Under the pieces are notes generated by a model. That model did no database searches. It saw only the letters and a list, made by a program, of their open reading frames with translations, and was not told the origin of the DNA. From Anaerobiospirillum sp. (GTDB taxonomy: Bacteria; Pseudomonadota; Gammaproteobacteria; Enterobacterales; Succinivibrionaceae): 64,000 nucleotides of DNA. A program made the position numbers and the translations under genes. Position 1 is the stretch's first letter; every line of letters begins with the position of its first letter. The stretch is taken from assembly GCA_029258325.1 (NCBI GenBank), contig JARHZF010000100.1, positions 83,332 through 147,331 on the forward strand. Reading direction: 5' to 3'. Below, piece by piece: positions 45,742 to 56,948 of this stretch.

Positions 45742-46134
45742 ATGGCAGCAAATCAGTTTTACGGTACAGGTCGTCGTAAGAGCTCAACAGCTCGTGTATT
45801 CTTAAAGAAGGGTACAGGTGAGATTTCTATTAACGGCCGTTCATTAGAGCAATATTTTGGTCGTCCAACAGCAAGAATGGTTGTAGCACAACCATTAGAG
45901 TTATTAGATGTTGTTGGTCAGTTTGATCTATACATCACTGTAGTTGGTGGTGGTATTTCTGGTCAAGCAGGTGCTATTCGTCACGGTATTACACGTGCTC
46001 TTATGCAATATGATGAGACTTTCCGTCCAGCATTACGTAAGGCAGGCTTCGTAACACGTGATGCACGTTCTGTAGAGCGTAAGAAGGTTGGTCTTCACAA
46101 AGCACGTAAACGCCCACAATACTCAAAGCGTTAA
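45742..46134 (+). CDS. rpsI: Ribosomal protein S9
   Basis: 30S protein whose C-terminal tail reaches the P-site tRNA. 130 residues as in E. coli; [18 protein letters not shown] at the start and [15 protein letters not shown] at the end. AAGGAG ribosome site 14 bases after rplM. Confidence 0.97.
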   Translation: MAANQFYGTGRRKSSTARVFLKKGTGEISINGRSLEQYFGRPTARMVVAQPLELLDVVGQFDLYITVVGGGISGQAGAIRHGITRALMQYDETFRPALRKAGFVTRDARSVERKKVGLHKARKRPQYSKR

Positions 46135-46158
46135 TATCAGTTTTTATATCGTATTTCC

Positions 46159-46190
46159 AAAAACCGGCTTATATGCCGGTTTTTTTATTT
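46159..46190 (+). terminator. rplM-rpsI terminator
   Basis: AAAAACCGGC (46159-46168) pairs with GCCGGTTTTT (46175-46184), followed by TTATTT. It separates rpsI from sspB. Confidence 0.9.
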
Positions 46191-46276
46191 ATAGCTATAA
46201 ATAAAGTACAATAGAATAAATATTTATAATATAATCAATATAAGAATTAAAAAAGCAGGTATACAAGGAGTTAAAG

Positions 46277-46816
46277 ATGTTAATTAGAAATAGTAAAACC
46301 TTAAGACCATATCTTTTCCGTGCTTTTTATGAATGGTTTATAGATAGTAATATTACTCTTCATATAGTTGTAAAATTAGATGAGGGAGTACAAGTACCTG
46401 TAAAGTTCAAGGGTCAAACAATAATAACTCTTTCATTAACACCATCTGCTATTAGAAATTTTGAAATAGGTGATGAAGATATTTCTTTTAATACTAAATT
46501 TTCAGGTGTAGATGAATTTATTGTAATTCCTTATACTGCAATGCTTAATTTTATAGATGTTGAAGATCAAATAGTTTTCCCTCTTCGTGAAATATTAACA
46601 CAAGAGCTTCCATCTGATTATTTTACAGATGAAGATGAAGAGAAAAAAGAAGAAAGTGAAGATGATCTATTCTCAACTGTAGAAGATGTTATTGAAGTAA
46701 AAGATAATAGTACAGTTAAAGATTTATCTGCTATCAAGGACAATAAAGAAGATAGTGAAGATAAAGCAGATGACAAGGATGATGATTTATTTAGCTTTGT
46801 TAAAACTGATAAATAA
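46277..46816 (+). CDS. sspB: ClpXP adaptor SspB with acidic tail
   Basis: SspB binds ssrA-tagged peptides from rescued ribosomes and delivers them to ClpXP. 179 residues. Residues 1-115 match the substrate-binding domain: LRPYLFRAFYEWFIDSNIT, VQVPVKFKGQTIITLSLTP, and DISFNTKFSGV. The rest (about 118-179) is an acidic linker longer than in E. coli (EDEEKKEESEDD); the ClpX-docking motif expected at the very end is not clear (FSFVKTDK). sspA, which normally lies upstream, is missing here. Confidence 0.9.
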   Translation: MLIRNSKTLRPYLFRAFYEWFIDSNITLHIVVKLDEGVQVPVKFKGQTIITLSLTPSAIRNFEIGDEDISFNTKFSGVDEFIVIPYTAMLNFIDVEDQIVFPLREILTQELPSDYFTDEDEEKKEESEDDLFSTVEDVIEVKDNSTVKDLSAIKDNKEDSEDKADDKDDDLFSFVKTDK

Positions 46817-46835
46817 AGTTTAAAAACAAATAAGT

Positions 46836-46866
46836 AAAAAGGCATAATTTTAAATTATGCCTTTTT
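46836..46866. terminator. Bidirectional terminator
   Basis: AAAAAGGCATAATTT (46836-46850) and AAATTATGCCTTTTT (46852-46866) are perfectly complementary, separating the convergent sspB and lpoA. Confidence 0.9.
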
Positions 46867-46872
46867 ATTTTA

Positions 46873-48648
46873 TTAGAATCTACCAATATTTGGAGCACCT
46901 ATTTTTAACCACATAGGTGATCTATGTAATAAGTGATTTGAAAGTTCAATATCTCCAGATAGACCATGTAAAACATCATTACTATTGCTATCAATATTCT
47001 TAATATTAAAAGCTACATTTACAGCATCATAAGATGCAGCAAAAATTCTTTGAGATTGAGGTTTTACTTTATCCATTTCTTTTAAAAGTGCAGATTTTAA
47101 TGGACTATCAGTTAAAAGATATGGCATATCTGTTATATAAGCACCATTTAATGACATTTCTAAACCAGAATTATTAAGACCTTCAAAGCTAGAATCTGAC
47201 ACATAAGTACTTAAATTTTTAGGTAGTTTTTCATAAACAGCTGATGCTTCTCTTGCACTACCTATAATATATACAGAATCTGCATTTGTAATATCACAAG
47301 TAGATAAAACATCTCTAGCATCTACTGCTGTATTAAAATAACAAATATTTGCTATCTTATTATTTGTTGTAAGCCATACATCAGAAAAACCTTTAATACT
47401 TTGCTTAGCTTTTTCAGAATTTGAAGCAATAATTACAGGATTTGTATGATTTTGTGAAAAGATCTTTGCTGCAACAGTCTTACCTTCATAGTCTGCACCA
47501 AGGTCAAAATAGAATATATTTTTGTTTTTAGTTTTTGGTGTATTAAAGGCAATAGCTGGAATCTTATTATTAGTATTAGCTAAAGCATCAACTTCAGGTT
47601 GTAAAATAGGACCTATAATAAATTTGGTATTATTAGCCTCAAGTTCTTTAACAATTTCATCCATGCTTAAGGTATTTGTATCATAGAACTTTACAGTTAT
47701 ATTTGCACGTCTATCTTGTACTGCTGATAATACACCTAGTTTTGCAACCTTACCTACGTTATTTGCAAATCTACCTGTAAGTGGAAGTAAAACAGCAACT
47801 TGATCTTTATCTTGTAATTGATAAAGAGATGATGCTTTAGTTACAGCACCATCTTCAGAAACATCATTATTATTTACATCAAGAATTTGATTGTTAATAA
47901 GATAGGTTTTAATAGGGTGGTCTTTATAAGTATCAGACCATGATTTTAATAGTTTTTCACGAAGTGCAGGTGACTTTGATTGATCTATTAAAGCATACTC
48001 TAAATAGCCTTTATCTATCTCATTATTAGTTCTACTAATAGCAAAACTTAGATCTTGTGGACCTACATCTTTTAAAAGATCAATACTTTGTTTAAGGACA
48101 AGTATTTTATCATTATCATTTACTAAATTAAATAATTCCTTTTTAGCATTAAAAGCTTGTACTAATAAAGAAGGATCTTTTGATTGTAAATAATTGCTAA
48201 AGTTTACTTTTGATAAAAGTTGATAATAGTAAATAGCAACTTGATTTTCTAAAGTTTGTTTATTTACTGTATTTAGGATTTGCGATGCAAAAAGACTGTT
48301 TTTATTTTGTTGAGCAATAGATGCTTCTAATATAATTAAATGATCATTTTGAACAGGTGTTTTTGCAGCTATTTTTAATTCTTTAATTAAAGTTAAAGCT
48401 TTATCATAATCTTTTTTAACAATGTAATATCTTGTTTTTAAGATTAAGGCATTAAACTTAGAGTCTTCTGTTACTAAGGTATCAATTTGCTCATAGTTTA
48501 TATTTTTAAGATCAAGTTTATCAAAAGCTTGTTGATCTGAAATATGTTGAAGACTATCACTAGTTACAGTACATGCATTTAAAAAAGATGCTATAGCTAT
48601 GGAAATTAAACTTAAACTTAGTGATTTTTTTAGATGTTTAGTATTCAC
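46873..48648 (-). CDS. lpoA: Penicillin-binding protein activator LpoA
   Basis: Outer-membrane lipoprotein that activates PBP1A. 591 residues with a lipobox (SFLNAC, Cys26), an N-terminal TPR-like helical domain (about 35-260) and a C-terminal periplasmic-binding-protein-like domain that begins VAVLLPLTGRFANNVGKVA. It is divergent from rsmI, the same pairing as yraM/yraL in E. coli, which strengthens the call. Confidence 0.9.
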   Translation of the reverse strand: MNTKHLKKSLSLSLISIAIASFLNACTVTSDSLQHISDQQAFDKLDLKNINYEQIDTLVTEDSKFNALILKTRYYIVKKDYDKALTLIKELKIAAKTPVQNDHLIILEASIAQQNKNSLFASQILNTVNKQTLENQVAIYYYQLLSKVNFSNYLQSKDPSLLVQAFNAKKELFNLVNDNDKILVLKQSIDLLKDVGPQDLSFAISRTNNEIDKGYLEYALIDQSKSPALREKLLKSWSDTYKDHPIKTYLINNQILDVNNNDVSEDGAVTKASSLYQLQDKDQVAVLLPLTGRFANNVGKVAKLGVLSAVQDRRANITVKFYDTNTLSMDEIVKELEANNTKFIIGPILQPEVDALANTNNKIPAIAFNTPKTKNKNIFYFDLGADYEGKTVAAKIFSQNHTNPVIIASNSEKAKQSIKGFSDVWLTTNNKIANICYFNTAVDARDVLSTCDITNADSVYIIGSAREASAVYEKLPKNLSTYVSDSSFEGLNNSGLEMSLNGAYITDMPYLLTDSPLKSALLKEMDKVKPQSQRIFAASYDAVNVAFNIKNIDSNSNDVLHGLSGDIELSNHLLHRSPMWLKIGAPNIGRF

Positions 48649-48827
48649 AACAAAAAACCTTTACTTTAATAATTAATAAAAATAAATCATATTTTTTGCA
48701 AAAATGATATATTCTTGCTTATGTTATTATAGTTGATTGAAAGTTTTATTTTTTATAAAAGTTAAAATTAAAGCTAAATTATTTTAAATAGCTCTTTTTT
48801 TATGTGATCTCTATATTAGGTTTTACT

Positions 48828-49670
48828 ATGTTAAAAAATGCACTTTATATTGTACCTACACCAATAGGTAATATGTCTGATATTACTTTTAGAGCAGTTG
48901 AAGTATTAAAAGCAGCAACTTTAATTGCAGCTGAAGATACAAGACACACTAAAATTTTATTAGATAATTTAGTTATTCAAAATAAGAAGTTATTATCATG
49001 TCATGATCATAATGAGGAATCTAGAGCTGAAATTATTGAAAATGAAATTAAAAATAATAATGGTATTGTAGCTTTAGTTTCTGATGCAGGTACTCCTTTA
49101 ATATCAGATCCAGGTTATAGAGTTGTATCTATACTTGTAAAAAAAGGAATAGATGTAATACCACTTCCAGGACCATGTGCTGCAATTACAGCTTTATCAG
49201 CATCAGGTCTTAGTACTGATAAATTCTCTTTTAAAGGTTTTTTACCTGTTAAAGAAAAAGAGTTAAGAGAGAAAATTGAGGCATTAAAAAATGTTGATGA
49301 AACAACAGTTTTTTATGAGTCACCACGTCGTATTTTAACAACATTAAAACTTATGCAAGAAATTATTCCAAATAGAGATCTTGTTCTTGCTCGTGAAATT
49401 AGTAAAACATTTGAGACTTTTTATAGAGAAAAAGCATCTAATATGAAAGATCTTATTGCATCAAATGAAAACAATCAAAAGGGCGAGTTTGTTTTAATGG
49501 TAGGTAAGGATGAAAGTGAGGAATCTTTATTAAATGATAAAGTAAAAGAGTGTTTAAATACTTTAGCTGAATTTGTACCAACTAAACTTTTATGTGCTCA
49601 AATAGCCAATATTACAGATTGTAATAAAAATGAACTTTATCAATATATTTTAGATATAAAAAATAAGTAA
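48828..49670 (+). CDS. rsmI: 16S rRNA 2'-O-ribose C1402 methyltransferase
   Basis: RsmI methylates the ribose of C1402 in the decoding centre using SAM. The chosen ATG at 48828 gives MLKNALYIVPTPIGNM (280 residues; 286 in E. coli). The longer frame that begins with GTG at 48804 adds eight residues not seen in the family. AEDTRHTKILL, SDAGTPLISDPGYRV and LPGPCAAITAL mark the tetrapyrrole-methylase-fold SAM site. Confidence 0.95.
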   Translation: MLKNALYIVPTPIGNMSDITFRAVEVLKAATLIAAEDTRHTKILLDNLVIQNKKLLSCHDHNEESRAEIIENEIKNNNGIVALVSDAGTPLISDPGYRVVSILVKKGIDVIPLPGPCAAITALSASGLSTDKFSFKGFLPVKEKELREKIEALKNVDETTVFYESPRRILTTLKLMQEIIPNRDLVLAREISKTFETFYREKASNMKDLIASNENNQKGEFVLMVGKDESEESLLNDKVKECLNTLAEFVPTKLLCAQIANITDCNKNELYQYILDIKNK

Positions 49671-49717
49671 AAATAAGTTAAAACGTATAATCTAATGCTA
49701 AATTAGCTTAATTTTGC

Positions 49718-49723
49718 TATAAT
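49718..49723 (+). promoter_or_regulatory. -10 element of rnpB
   Basis: A TATAAT preceded by TGC (extended -10 like TTTTGCTATAAT) lies at 49718-49723, 8-9 bases before the apparent 5' end of RNase P RNA. No clear -35 is visible, which fits an extended -10 promoter. Confidence 0.65.
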
Positions 49724-49731
49724 ATTTTAGT

Positions 49732-50103
49732 AAGTTGACTAGGCAATCGCTGCTTTAATTAGTGTTTTTACATACTGTTAAAGGAGAGGAAAGTCCGGGC
49801 TCCATAGGACGTAGTGCCAGGTAACACCTGGGGAGTGTGAACTCACGACAAGTGCAACAGAAAGTATACCGCTTTAGTTTTACTAGAGTAAGGGTGAAAT
49901 GGTGTGGTAAGAGCACACCGCATTTATAGTAATATAAATGGCAGGGTAAACTCCACTAGGAGCAAGATCAAATAGGCCTCCATTAGGTGTGGTCCGCATC
50001 GGGGGCGGGTAGATTGCTTGAGCTAATGAGCGATTGTTAGCCTAGATGAATGATTGCCACTACTTAGGTAGAACAGAACCCGGCTTATAGGTCAACTTAC
50101 CAA
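49732..50103 (+). ncRNA. rnpB: RNase P RNA (type A)
   Basis: Catalytic RNA that matures tRNA 5' ends. The sequence matches the E. coli RNA throughout the conserved core: GAGGAAAGTCCGGGCTCCAT (49787-49806), GGTAACACCTGGGGAG, AAGGGTGAAA, GGTAAGAGCACACCGC, GGTAAACTCCAC, GAGCAAGATCAAATAGG, GCTTGAGCTAATGAGCGATT (50017-50036), CCTAGATGAATGA and ACAGAACCCGGCTTATAGG. Ends are placed where AAGTTGAC at the 5' side pairs with GTCAACTT at the 3' side (P1). Variable helices are AT-rich. It sits between rsmI and crr. Confidence 0.97.
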
Positions 50104-50150
50104 TATGTCTATATACATAGATTTTTCTATATTTATCCTTTATTAAAAAC

Positions 50151-50176
50151 ATAAGGCACTTTATATTGTGCCTTAT
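50151..50176. terminator. Bidirectional terminator between rnpB and crr
   Basis: ATAAGGCAC (50151-50159) pairs with GTGCCTTAT (50168-50176), followed by TTTATTTTTAT on plus and a T-rich run on minus. It ends both rnpB (or a processed precursor) and the crr operon. Confidence 0.85.
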
Positions 50177-50215
50177 TTTATTTTTATAGAGAATTTTATA
50201 ATATCTTCTTAATTT

Positions 50216-50740
50216 CTATTTTGCATGTTCTTTATCTAAATGTATCCACATACAAGGTGTCTCACCATGTTTAGATTTACCACTTGCTGATACTACTTTT
50301 TGAATATTTGCAGAACTATTAATAGCAATAATTGAGGTAATAGTTGATTTTATTTTGTTCTCAATTTCATTTAAATCAACACTTATAATAAGATCACCTT
50401 TTTTTACTCTATCACCTAATTTTATATGTGAGGTAAAACCATCACCTGCTAAATCAAGTGTACCAACACCAAAGTTAACATATATTTCAACACCAATATC
50501 AGATTTAATAGCAAAAGCTGAATTAGTACTAATAAGTCTTGTAATAATACCATCACAAGGAGCAAGTATTTTATTGCCTATAGGTAATATAGCAACACCA
50601 TCTCCAACTACTTTTTCTGATATAACAACATCAGGTACTTCAGTTATAGGAACTAATGTACCTGAGATAGGAGCTAATAAAACTAAATCAGCATTTTCAT
50701 CAGATGTAAATGATTGAAATAGATGTGATAAAAAAGACAT
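50216..50740 (-). CDS. EIIA-Glc (Crr) homologue lacking both active-site histidines
   Basis: 174 residues that align to E. coli EIIA-Glc along the whole length (LAPISGTLVPITEVPDVV, VGDGVAILPIGNKILAPCDG, KSDIGVEIYV, SASGKSKHGETP). Both histidines required for phosphotransfer are gone: His75 is Ser74 (STNSAFAIKS) and His90 is Asn89 (EIYVNFGVG). Phosphate cannot be carried by the normal route. The frame is intact and the rest well conserved, so it is not a decaying gene. EIIA-Glc also regulates permeases and adenylate cyclase by binding, so a fixed, unphosphorylated regulatory form is a plausible role. It follows ptsI after 8 bases in the normal gene order. Confidence 0.88.
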   Translation of the reverse strand: MSFLSHLFQSFTSDENADLVLLAPISGTLVPITEVPDVVISEKVVGDGVAILPIGNKILAPCDGIITRLISTNSAFAIKSDIGVEIYVNFGVGTLDLAGDGFTSHIKLGDRVKKGDLIISVDLNEIENKIKSTITSIIAINSSANIQKVVSASGKSKHGETPCMWIHLDKEHAK

Positions 50741-50748
50741 TTAAACCT

Positions 50749-52410
50749 CTATAGTTCATAATTTAATACTTTTATTAATTCAGATAGTTCCTTAGCTGAA
50801 GAAATTTGCATTATCTTATCATAGATTTCTTTTGAAAATTCAACAGGTATACTTTGACAATATCTCTCTGTTGCAGCTCTTATTTTAGATATAGAGTAAT
50901 TGTTTACAGAAATGTAACTAATACCTAATTTTAAGAACAGAGGAATTAAATCGCTACGTGTTGCAAAGTGACCTACAATACCTACACTAACATTTTCTTC
51001 AAAAGCACCTTTACATGCTATTGCTATCATTTTAGCAAGGGCAGGAGTGAAAGTTAAATCACTTTCTCGAGGTGCAGAGGCGTATTGTCCTAAGGATGAA
51101 CTTCCTATTATAAACATAGAGCAATTTTGAGCAAAAGCACGTGCTGATAGTACAGCAGCAGGTGTTTCAATCATAAAAGCAGTTTCATAAGATGATCTCT
51201 TTAAACCCTCTTCATCTATACCTTTTGCACATGAACTTACAAGATCCATAAGATATTTTGCCTCTGAAATACGAGAAAGAAGAGGAAATACTATTTTTAT
51301 CTTACGATTTGGGGCTGAAAGTAAAAGAGATCTAATTTCTAGAGCTAAAAGGCGTGTACCAACATTAGCTCCATAACCTTTAAGAGGTCCTTTATCATCT
51401 AAAATTAAAGGAAATACTGGTTTTTTATCATCAGAGAAATCAAATGTTCTTGCTGTAATTGGATAACCATCTGGAATTTTAGAAAAAATCTTACTAAAGA
51501 CTTTAACCATTTCAGCTTCTGTTGGTTCTTTTTTATTTGATAAAAATAAAAATTCAGATCTAAGTAAACCAAGACCATGGCTATATGGCAAGATAGATTC
51601 AATAATCTCACGAGTTGCACCTATAGTTGTTGCAACTGTTACATTTAAAAGAGAATCATCTTCACAAAAGTCAGTAAAATCATTTTGTTCAGATAAAATA
51701 GATTGTTTTGTCTCTTGAGTTGGCTCAACAACAACATCACCTGAATTTGCATCAACAATAACAAGCTCACCATTTTTTATAGATAAAGCATTATCTACAG
51801 AAAATATTGATGGTATTCTTAAATCTCTTAATACAGTGCCAAGATGTGATGAAGCAGAACCATATTCTAAAACGACAGCTACAACTAAATCTGTTCTTAA
51901 ACATAAGAATTTAGCAGGAGAGAGATCTTTTGCAATAATAACAGAAGGACCTGTAAGTGTAGGGAGTGTACTTTCACTTTTAGCATCTTGATTTATAGAG
52001 ATAACAAATTCTTTTGCTAAATTTAAAAGTTCATTACCAAAAGCTTTTATCTCTGCATCTTCATTATGTGTATAGGTTTTTAGCTTCTCATATAAGATAG
52101 ATTTAGCTGCAATATGAGCAAGACAACCATCTTCTATAAGTTTAATAATAGCAGATTTATTTTTTTCATCATTTAAAAAACCAGAAAAAGATCCAAAGAG
52201 ATCACGTATTTTATCAGGAGCAGAACCTGACATTACCGAGTAAAGTCTTTTTGCAAAAAGTTCTGATGCTTTTTCATATTTACAAACTTCAGTTTTTGCA
52301 TCATAGACAATACCATCAGAGATATCATCAATTTCATGTAGTTTATCTAAAATAACAGCAGTGCCTGTACCAATACCCTCTGCTGCAGTAACTCCTGATA
52401 AAGTATACAT
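50749..52410 (-). CDS. Enzyme I (PtsI) homologue with degraded PEP site
   Basis: 553 residues (E. coli 575) with the Enzyme I domain order: HPr-binding helices, phosphohistidine domain, PEP-binding barrel. His189 is kept (GSASSHLG), as are Arg284 (GLLRSEF), Arg321 (ARTFDF) and Glu415 (MIETPAA). However GTNDLTQY has become GSSSLGQY (E. coli Asn454-Asp455 to Ser438-Ser439), the DRGN segment that follows is changed to PRES, and the region of catalytic Cys502 (CGELAGDE in E. coli) reads VGIVGHFATR with no cysteine. PEP binding and turnover should be lost. It lies between cysZ and crr as in E. coli, but ptsH is missing; the intergenic distance to cysZ is one base. Confidence 0.88.
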   Translation of the reverse strand: MYTLSGVTAAEGIGTGTAVILDKLHEIDDISDGIVYDAKTEVCKYEKASELFAKRLYSVMSGSAPDKIRDLFGSFSGFLNDEKNKSAIIKLIEDGCLAHIAAKSILYEKLKTYTHNEDAEIKAFGNELLNLAKEFVISINQDAKSESTLPTLTGPSVIIAKDLSPAKFLCLRTDLVVAVVLEYGSASSHLGTVLRDLRIPSIFSVDNALSIKNGELVIVDANSGDVVVEPTQETKQSILSEQNDFTDFCEDDSLLNVTVATTIGATREIIESILPYSHGLGLLRSEFLFLSNKKEPTEAEMVKVFSKIFSKIPDGYPITARTFDFSDDKKPVFPLILDDKGPLKGYGANVGTRLLALEIRSLLLSAPNRKIKIVFPLLSRISEAKYLMDLVSSCAKGIDEEGLKRSSYETAFMIETPAAVLSARAFAQNCSMFIIGSSSLGQYASAPRESDLTFTPALAKMIAIACKGAFEENVSVGIVGHFATRSDLIPLFLKLGISYISVNNYSISKIRAATERYCQSIPVEFSKEIYDKIMQISSAKELSELIKVLNYEL

Positions 52411-52411
52411 T

Positions 52412-53167
52412 TTAGCTACCTTTTATTTTTCTTAGTTGAACATAGTATTTTGTACCTGCACATACAGCACAAGCTGGTACAAATATGTTAACTACTGGAA
52501 TAGTAATAAATAAGCATACAATAACACCAAATATAAAAGAAGGTATTCTATGATAGGATAAATCTTCTTTCATAAGGTTAAATGGTGTTTTGTTATTATC
52601 ATATGCATAATCTGTATATTGTATGGTTGCCATCCATGATGTTAGCATAAACCAAAGGATAGGGAAGATTATATTTAAAACAGGGATAAAGATTACTATA
52701 AGTAATAAAAGAGCTCTAGGAATAAAATATAATTGTTTTTGTAATTCTCTTTTTAAAATACGAGGTGTATCTTTTATTACATCTAAAAAACCATCATCAT
52801 TTGGTTTTTGATTAGTAAGAAGTATTTCAACTCTTTCTGCAAGAATTCCATAAAAAGGCGATGCTATTATAGTAGCTAGTGTGGAAAAGATATAACAACC
52901 ACCTAATAAAATAGATATAACAGCAAAAAATACTAATATATATTTAATAAAAGCTAAAAATTCTGGAATATTATTTATTAAGGAGTCTATATAACCATCT
53001 ATAAAATTAAATAAAAAATAGCCACCTAAACCTAAAAGTAATATATTTATTAAAATAGGTATAATTGTGAAATATCTACACTCTTTTGAAAAGGATAAAG
53101 ATAATCCTTCTTTTAAGAATAAAATGATTTGAGCTATAGATATATCTTCTCTTACTTTTTGTTCCAT
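52412..53167 (-). CDS. cysZ: CysZ sulfate permease
   Basis: 251-residue EI24/CysZ family membrane protein (253 in E. coli) with several membrane segments. Characteristic: ISIAQIILFLKEGLSLSF, IASPFYGILAERVE (about 109-122), KDTPRILKRELQK, and WMATIQYTDYAYDNN. It imports sulfate at high affinity for cysteine synthesis. Its position divergent from zipA-ligA and ahead of ptsI-crr reproduces E. coli, except that cysK and ptsH are missing. Confidence 0.93.
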   Translation of the reverse strand: MEQKVREDISIAQIILFLKEGLSLSFSKECRYFTIIPILINILLLGLGGYFLFNFIDGYIDSLINNIPEFLAFIKYILVFFAVISILLGGCYIFSTLATIIASPFYGILAERVEILLTNQKPNDDGFLDVIKDTPRILKRELQKQLYFIPRALLLLIVIFIPVLNIIFPILWFMLTSWMATIQYTDYAYDNNKTPFNLMKEDLSYHRIPSFIFGVIVCLFITIPVVNIFVPACAVCAGTKYYVQLRKIKGS

Positions 53168-53407
53168 AAAAACCCACTTTTATTAAAGAATAAAAATATC
53201 TTATATCAAAAAAATTTTTTTGATAAGCTTATTTGCATATTTTGCATAACTTATTAAGTATATATATTCTATATATTAGCTTTTTTTACTTAAGTAAAAC
53301 ATAGCAAATATAATTTTAAAATTTTTTAAATTTAAACTCTTTTTAAAATATATATTCAAAATAAGGTTGTATATAATAGAAAGGAAGTTCAAAGTAAGGA
53401 GTAACAC

Positions 53408-54109
53408 ATGTCATTTTCAGATCCAAGTGCAATTATTTTAATTGTTGGTGCTATTGCAATTTTATTATTCCTAATTCATGGTCTTTGGTTCTCTGGTAGA
53501 CCTATAAATAAAAAAATAAATACTAATGATGCTAAAGAAATGGAGTTTCAAAATTTAGGTAAGGTAAGAATTGTAACTGTAGATAAGCCAACTGATGATT
53601 TTGAATTGCAAAAGGTAGAAGAAGAGCTTGATATAAAAGCAAATAATAACACTAGTGTAGATGATATAGATAATACAACTCAATATAAAGAAGAACCTTG
53701 GCAACAAAGTTATGAGATTAATTTAGTAGCTCCTTTAAATATGCCTTTTAAAGGTGAGGATATTGAGGCTATTTGTGATGAGTTTTGTATCTTAAGAGGA
53801 GATATGGATATTTTCTATGTTTATGAAAATCCTCAAACAAGAAAAGATGAAGTATTTAGAATATGCTCTTTAGAAAAACCATTTTCTTTCCCTAAAGATA
53901 TGACAGCTTACACAACAACAGCTCTTGCTTTATATATGAATTTACCTGAAAAAGGAAAAGGATTTGCTTATTTTAAATCCATAAGAGTAGCTGCTAATAT
54001 TTTCTTAGATAAGTTAGGTGGAGAACTTCAAGATAATTACCATAATAGAATTACAGAAGAACAATTAGATAAAATGGCAAATGACCTTCGTTTATATGAT
54101 GAGTCTTAA
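53408..54109 (+). CDS. zipA: Cell division protein ZipA
   Basis: Bitopic inner-membrane protein that tethers FtsZ. 233 residues (328 in E. coli). N-terminal anchor ALIILIVG-like segment (AIILIVGAIAILLFLIHGLW, residues 8-27), a short variable linker (about 35-95) instead of the long P/Q-rich one, then the C-terminal FtsZ-binding domain (about 100-230; INLVAPLNMPFKGEDIEAIC at 103-122). AAGGAG ribosome site. Twelve bases separate it from ligA. Confidence 0.93.
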   Translation: MSFSDPSAIILIVGAIAILLFLIHGLWFSGRPINKKINTNDAKEMEFQNLGKVRIVTVDKPTDDFELQKVEEELDIKANNNTSVDDIDNTTQYKEEPWQQSYEINLVAPLNMPFKGEDIEAICDEFCILRGDMDIFYVYENPQTRKDEVFRICSLEKPFSFPKDMTAYTTTALALYMNLPEKGKGFAYFKSIRVAANIFLDKLGGELQDNYHNRITEEQLDKMANDLRLYDES

Positions 54110-54121
54110 GAGGCAAATTAA

Positions 54122-56164
<2,043 letters not shown>

Positions 56165-56169
56165 TTAAG

Positions 56170-56200
56170 AATAAGGCACAAGTTAAAATTGTGCCTTATT
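56170..56200. terminator. Bidirectional terminator between ligA and hda
   Basis: AATAAGGCACAA (56170-56181) pairs with TTGTGCCTTATT (56189-56200), with TTTAAG after. The same AAGGCAC/GTGCCTT stem is used after rnpB. Confidence 0.9.
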
Positions 56201-56206
56201 TTTAAG

Positions 56207-56917
56207 TTATATGTTTAAAACTTTCTTTATAAAAGGAATAGTGATTTCATGCTTAGCTTGTAAAGAGGCTTTATCTAATTTATCAAGTATATGAACTAAA
56301 GATGGCATATCTCTATTAGTTTGTTTAACTAGATAGGAACAAGTTTTTATATCTAAATTTATGCCACGAATAGCCGCTTTTTTGTATATAGCATCAGCAC
56401 ATTTTTGATCATCTAATCTATTTAGAAATAAACTTACCCCATTTGCAAATCTTGTATTTAGATCTTTTCTTAGAAAAGGAATTTTATCTGCAGTACATGA
56501 TGCTGTTGCGATAAAACAACCATGGCGTCTATCTACCCATCTATTAAATAAAGCAAATAAAGCAAGTTCTAAATCACTATCACCTGCTACTGCATCTATA
56601 TTATCAAGTAGCATTATATTGCGAGGCTCATCAGATATAAGTTTTGGAGATACATTTTTAACAAAATTTAAATCCAAGAAAAAAGCATTATTTTGAGGTA
56701 TCTTTATACTGTGAAATAAAGCTGTTAAAAGATGAGTCTTGCCACATCCATAAGGACCTACAATAAAATAAAGTTCATTATTGCAGTTTGCAATAGCCTT
56801 TTGTAAGGTAGCCACAATATAACCATCATCTGCACTTATAAAGGAATCAAAATTGATATCATCATCAATTCTAAATCCAAATGCCTCTTGTGGATTAATA
56901 GACTTTGTTTCAATCAT
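56207..56917 (-). CDS. hda: DnaA regulatory inactivator Hda
   Basis: Hda is a DnaA-like AAA+ protein which, with the DNA-loaded sliding clamp, promotes ATP hydrolysis by DnaA. 236 residues. Walker A GPYGCGKTH (54-62), Walker B-like IMLLDNIDAV, sensor-type RFANG (arginine) and a DnaA-like lid. A degenerate clamp-binding motif QEAFGF (10-15) is at the N-terminus, where E. coli Hda has QLSLPL. The purM/DUF2066/hda neighbourhood supports the call. Confidence 0.9.
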   Translation of the reverse strand: MIETKSINPQEAFGFRIDDDINFDSFISADDGYIVATLQKAIANCNNELYFIVGPYGCGKTHLLTALFHSIKIPQNNAFFLDLNFVKNVSPKLISDEPRNIMLLDNIDAVAGDSDLELALFALFNRWVDRRHGCFIATASCTADKIPFLRKDLNTRFANGVSLFLNRLDDQKCADAIYKKAAIRGINLDIKTCSYLVKQTNRDMPSLVHILDKLDKASLQAKHEITIPFIKKVLNI

Positions 56918-56948
56918 TGCAAAAAACCATCAATAATAATCTATAAAA

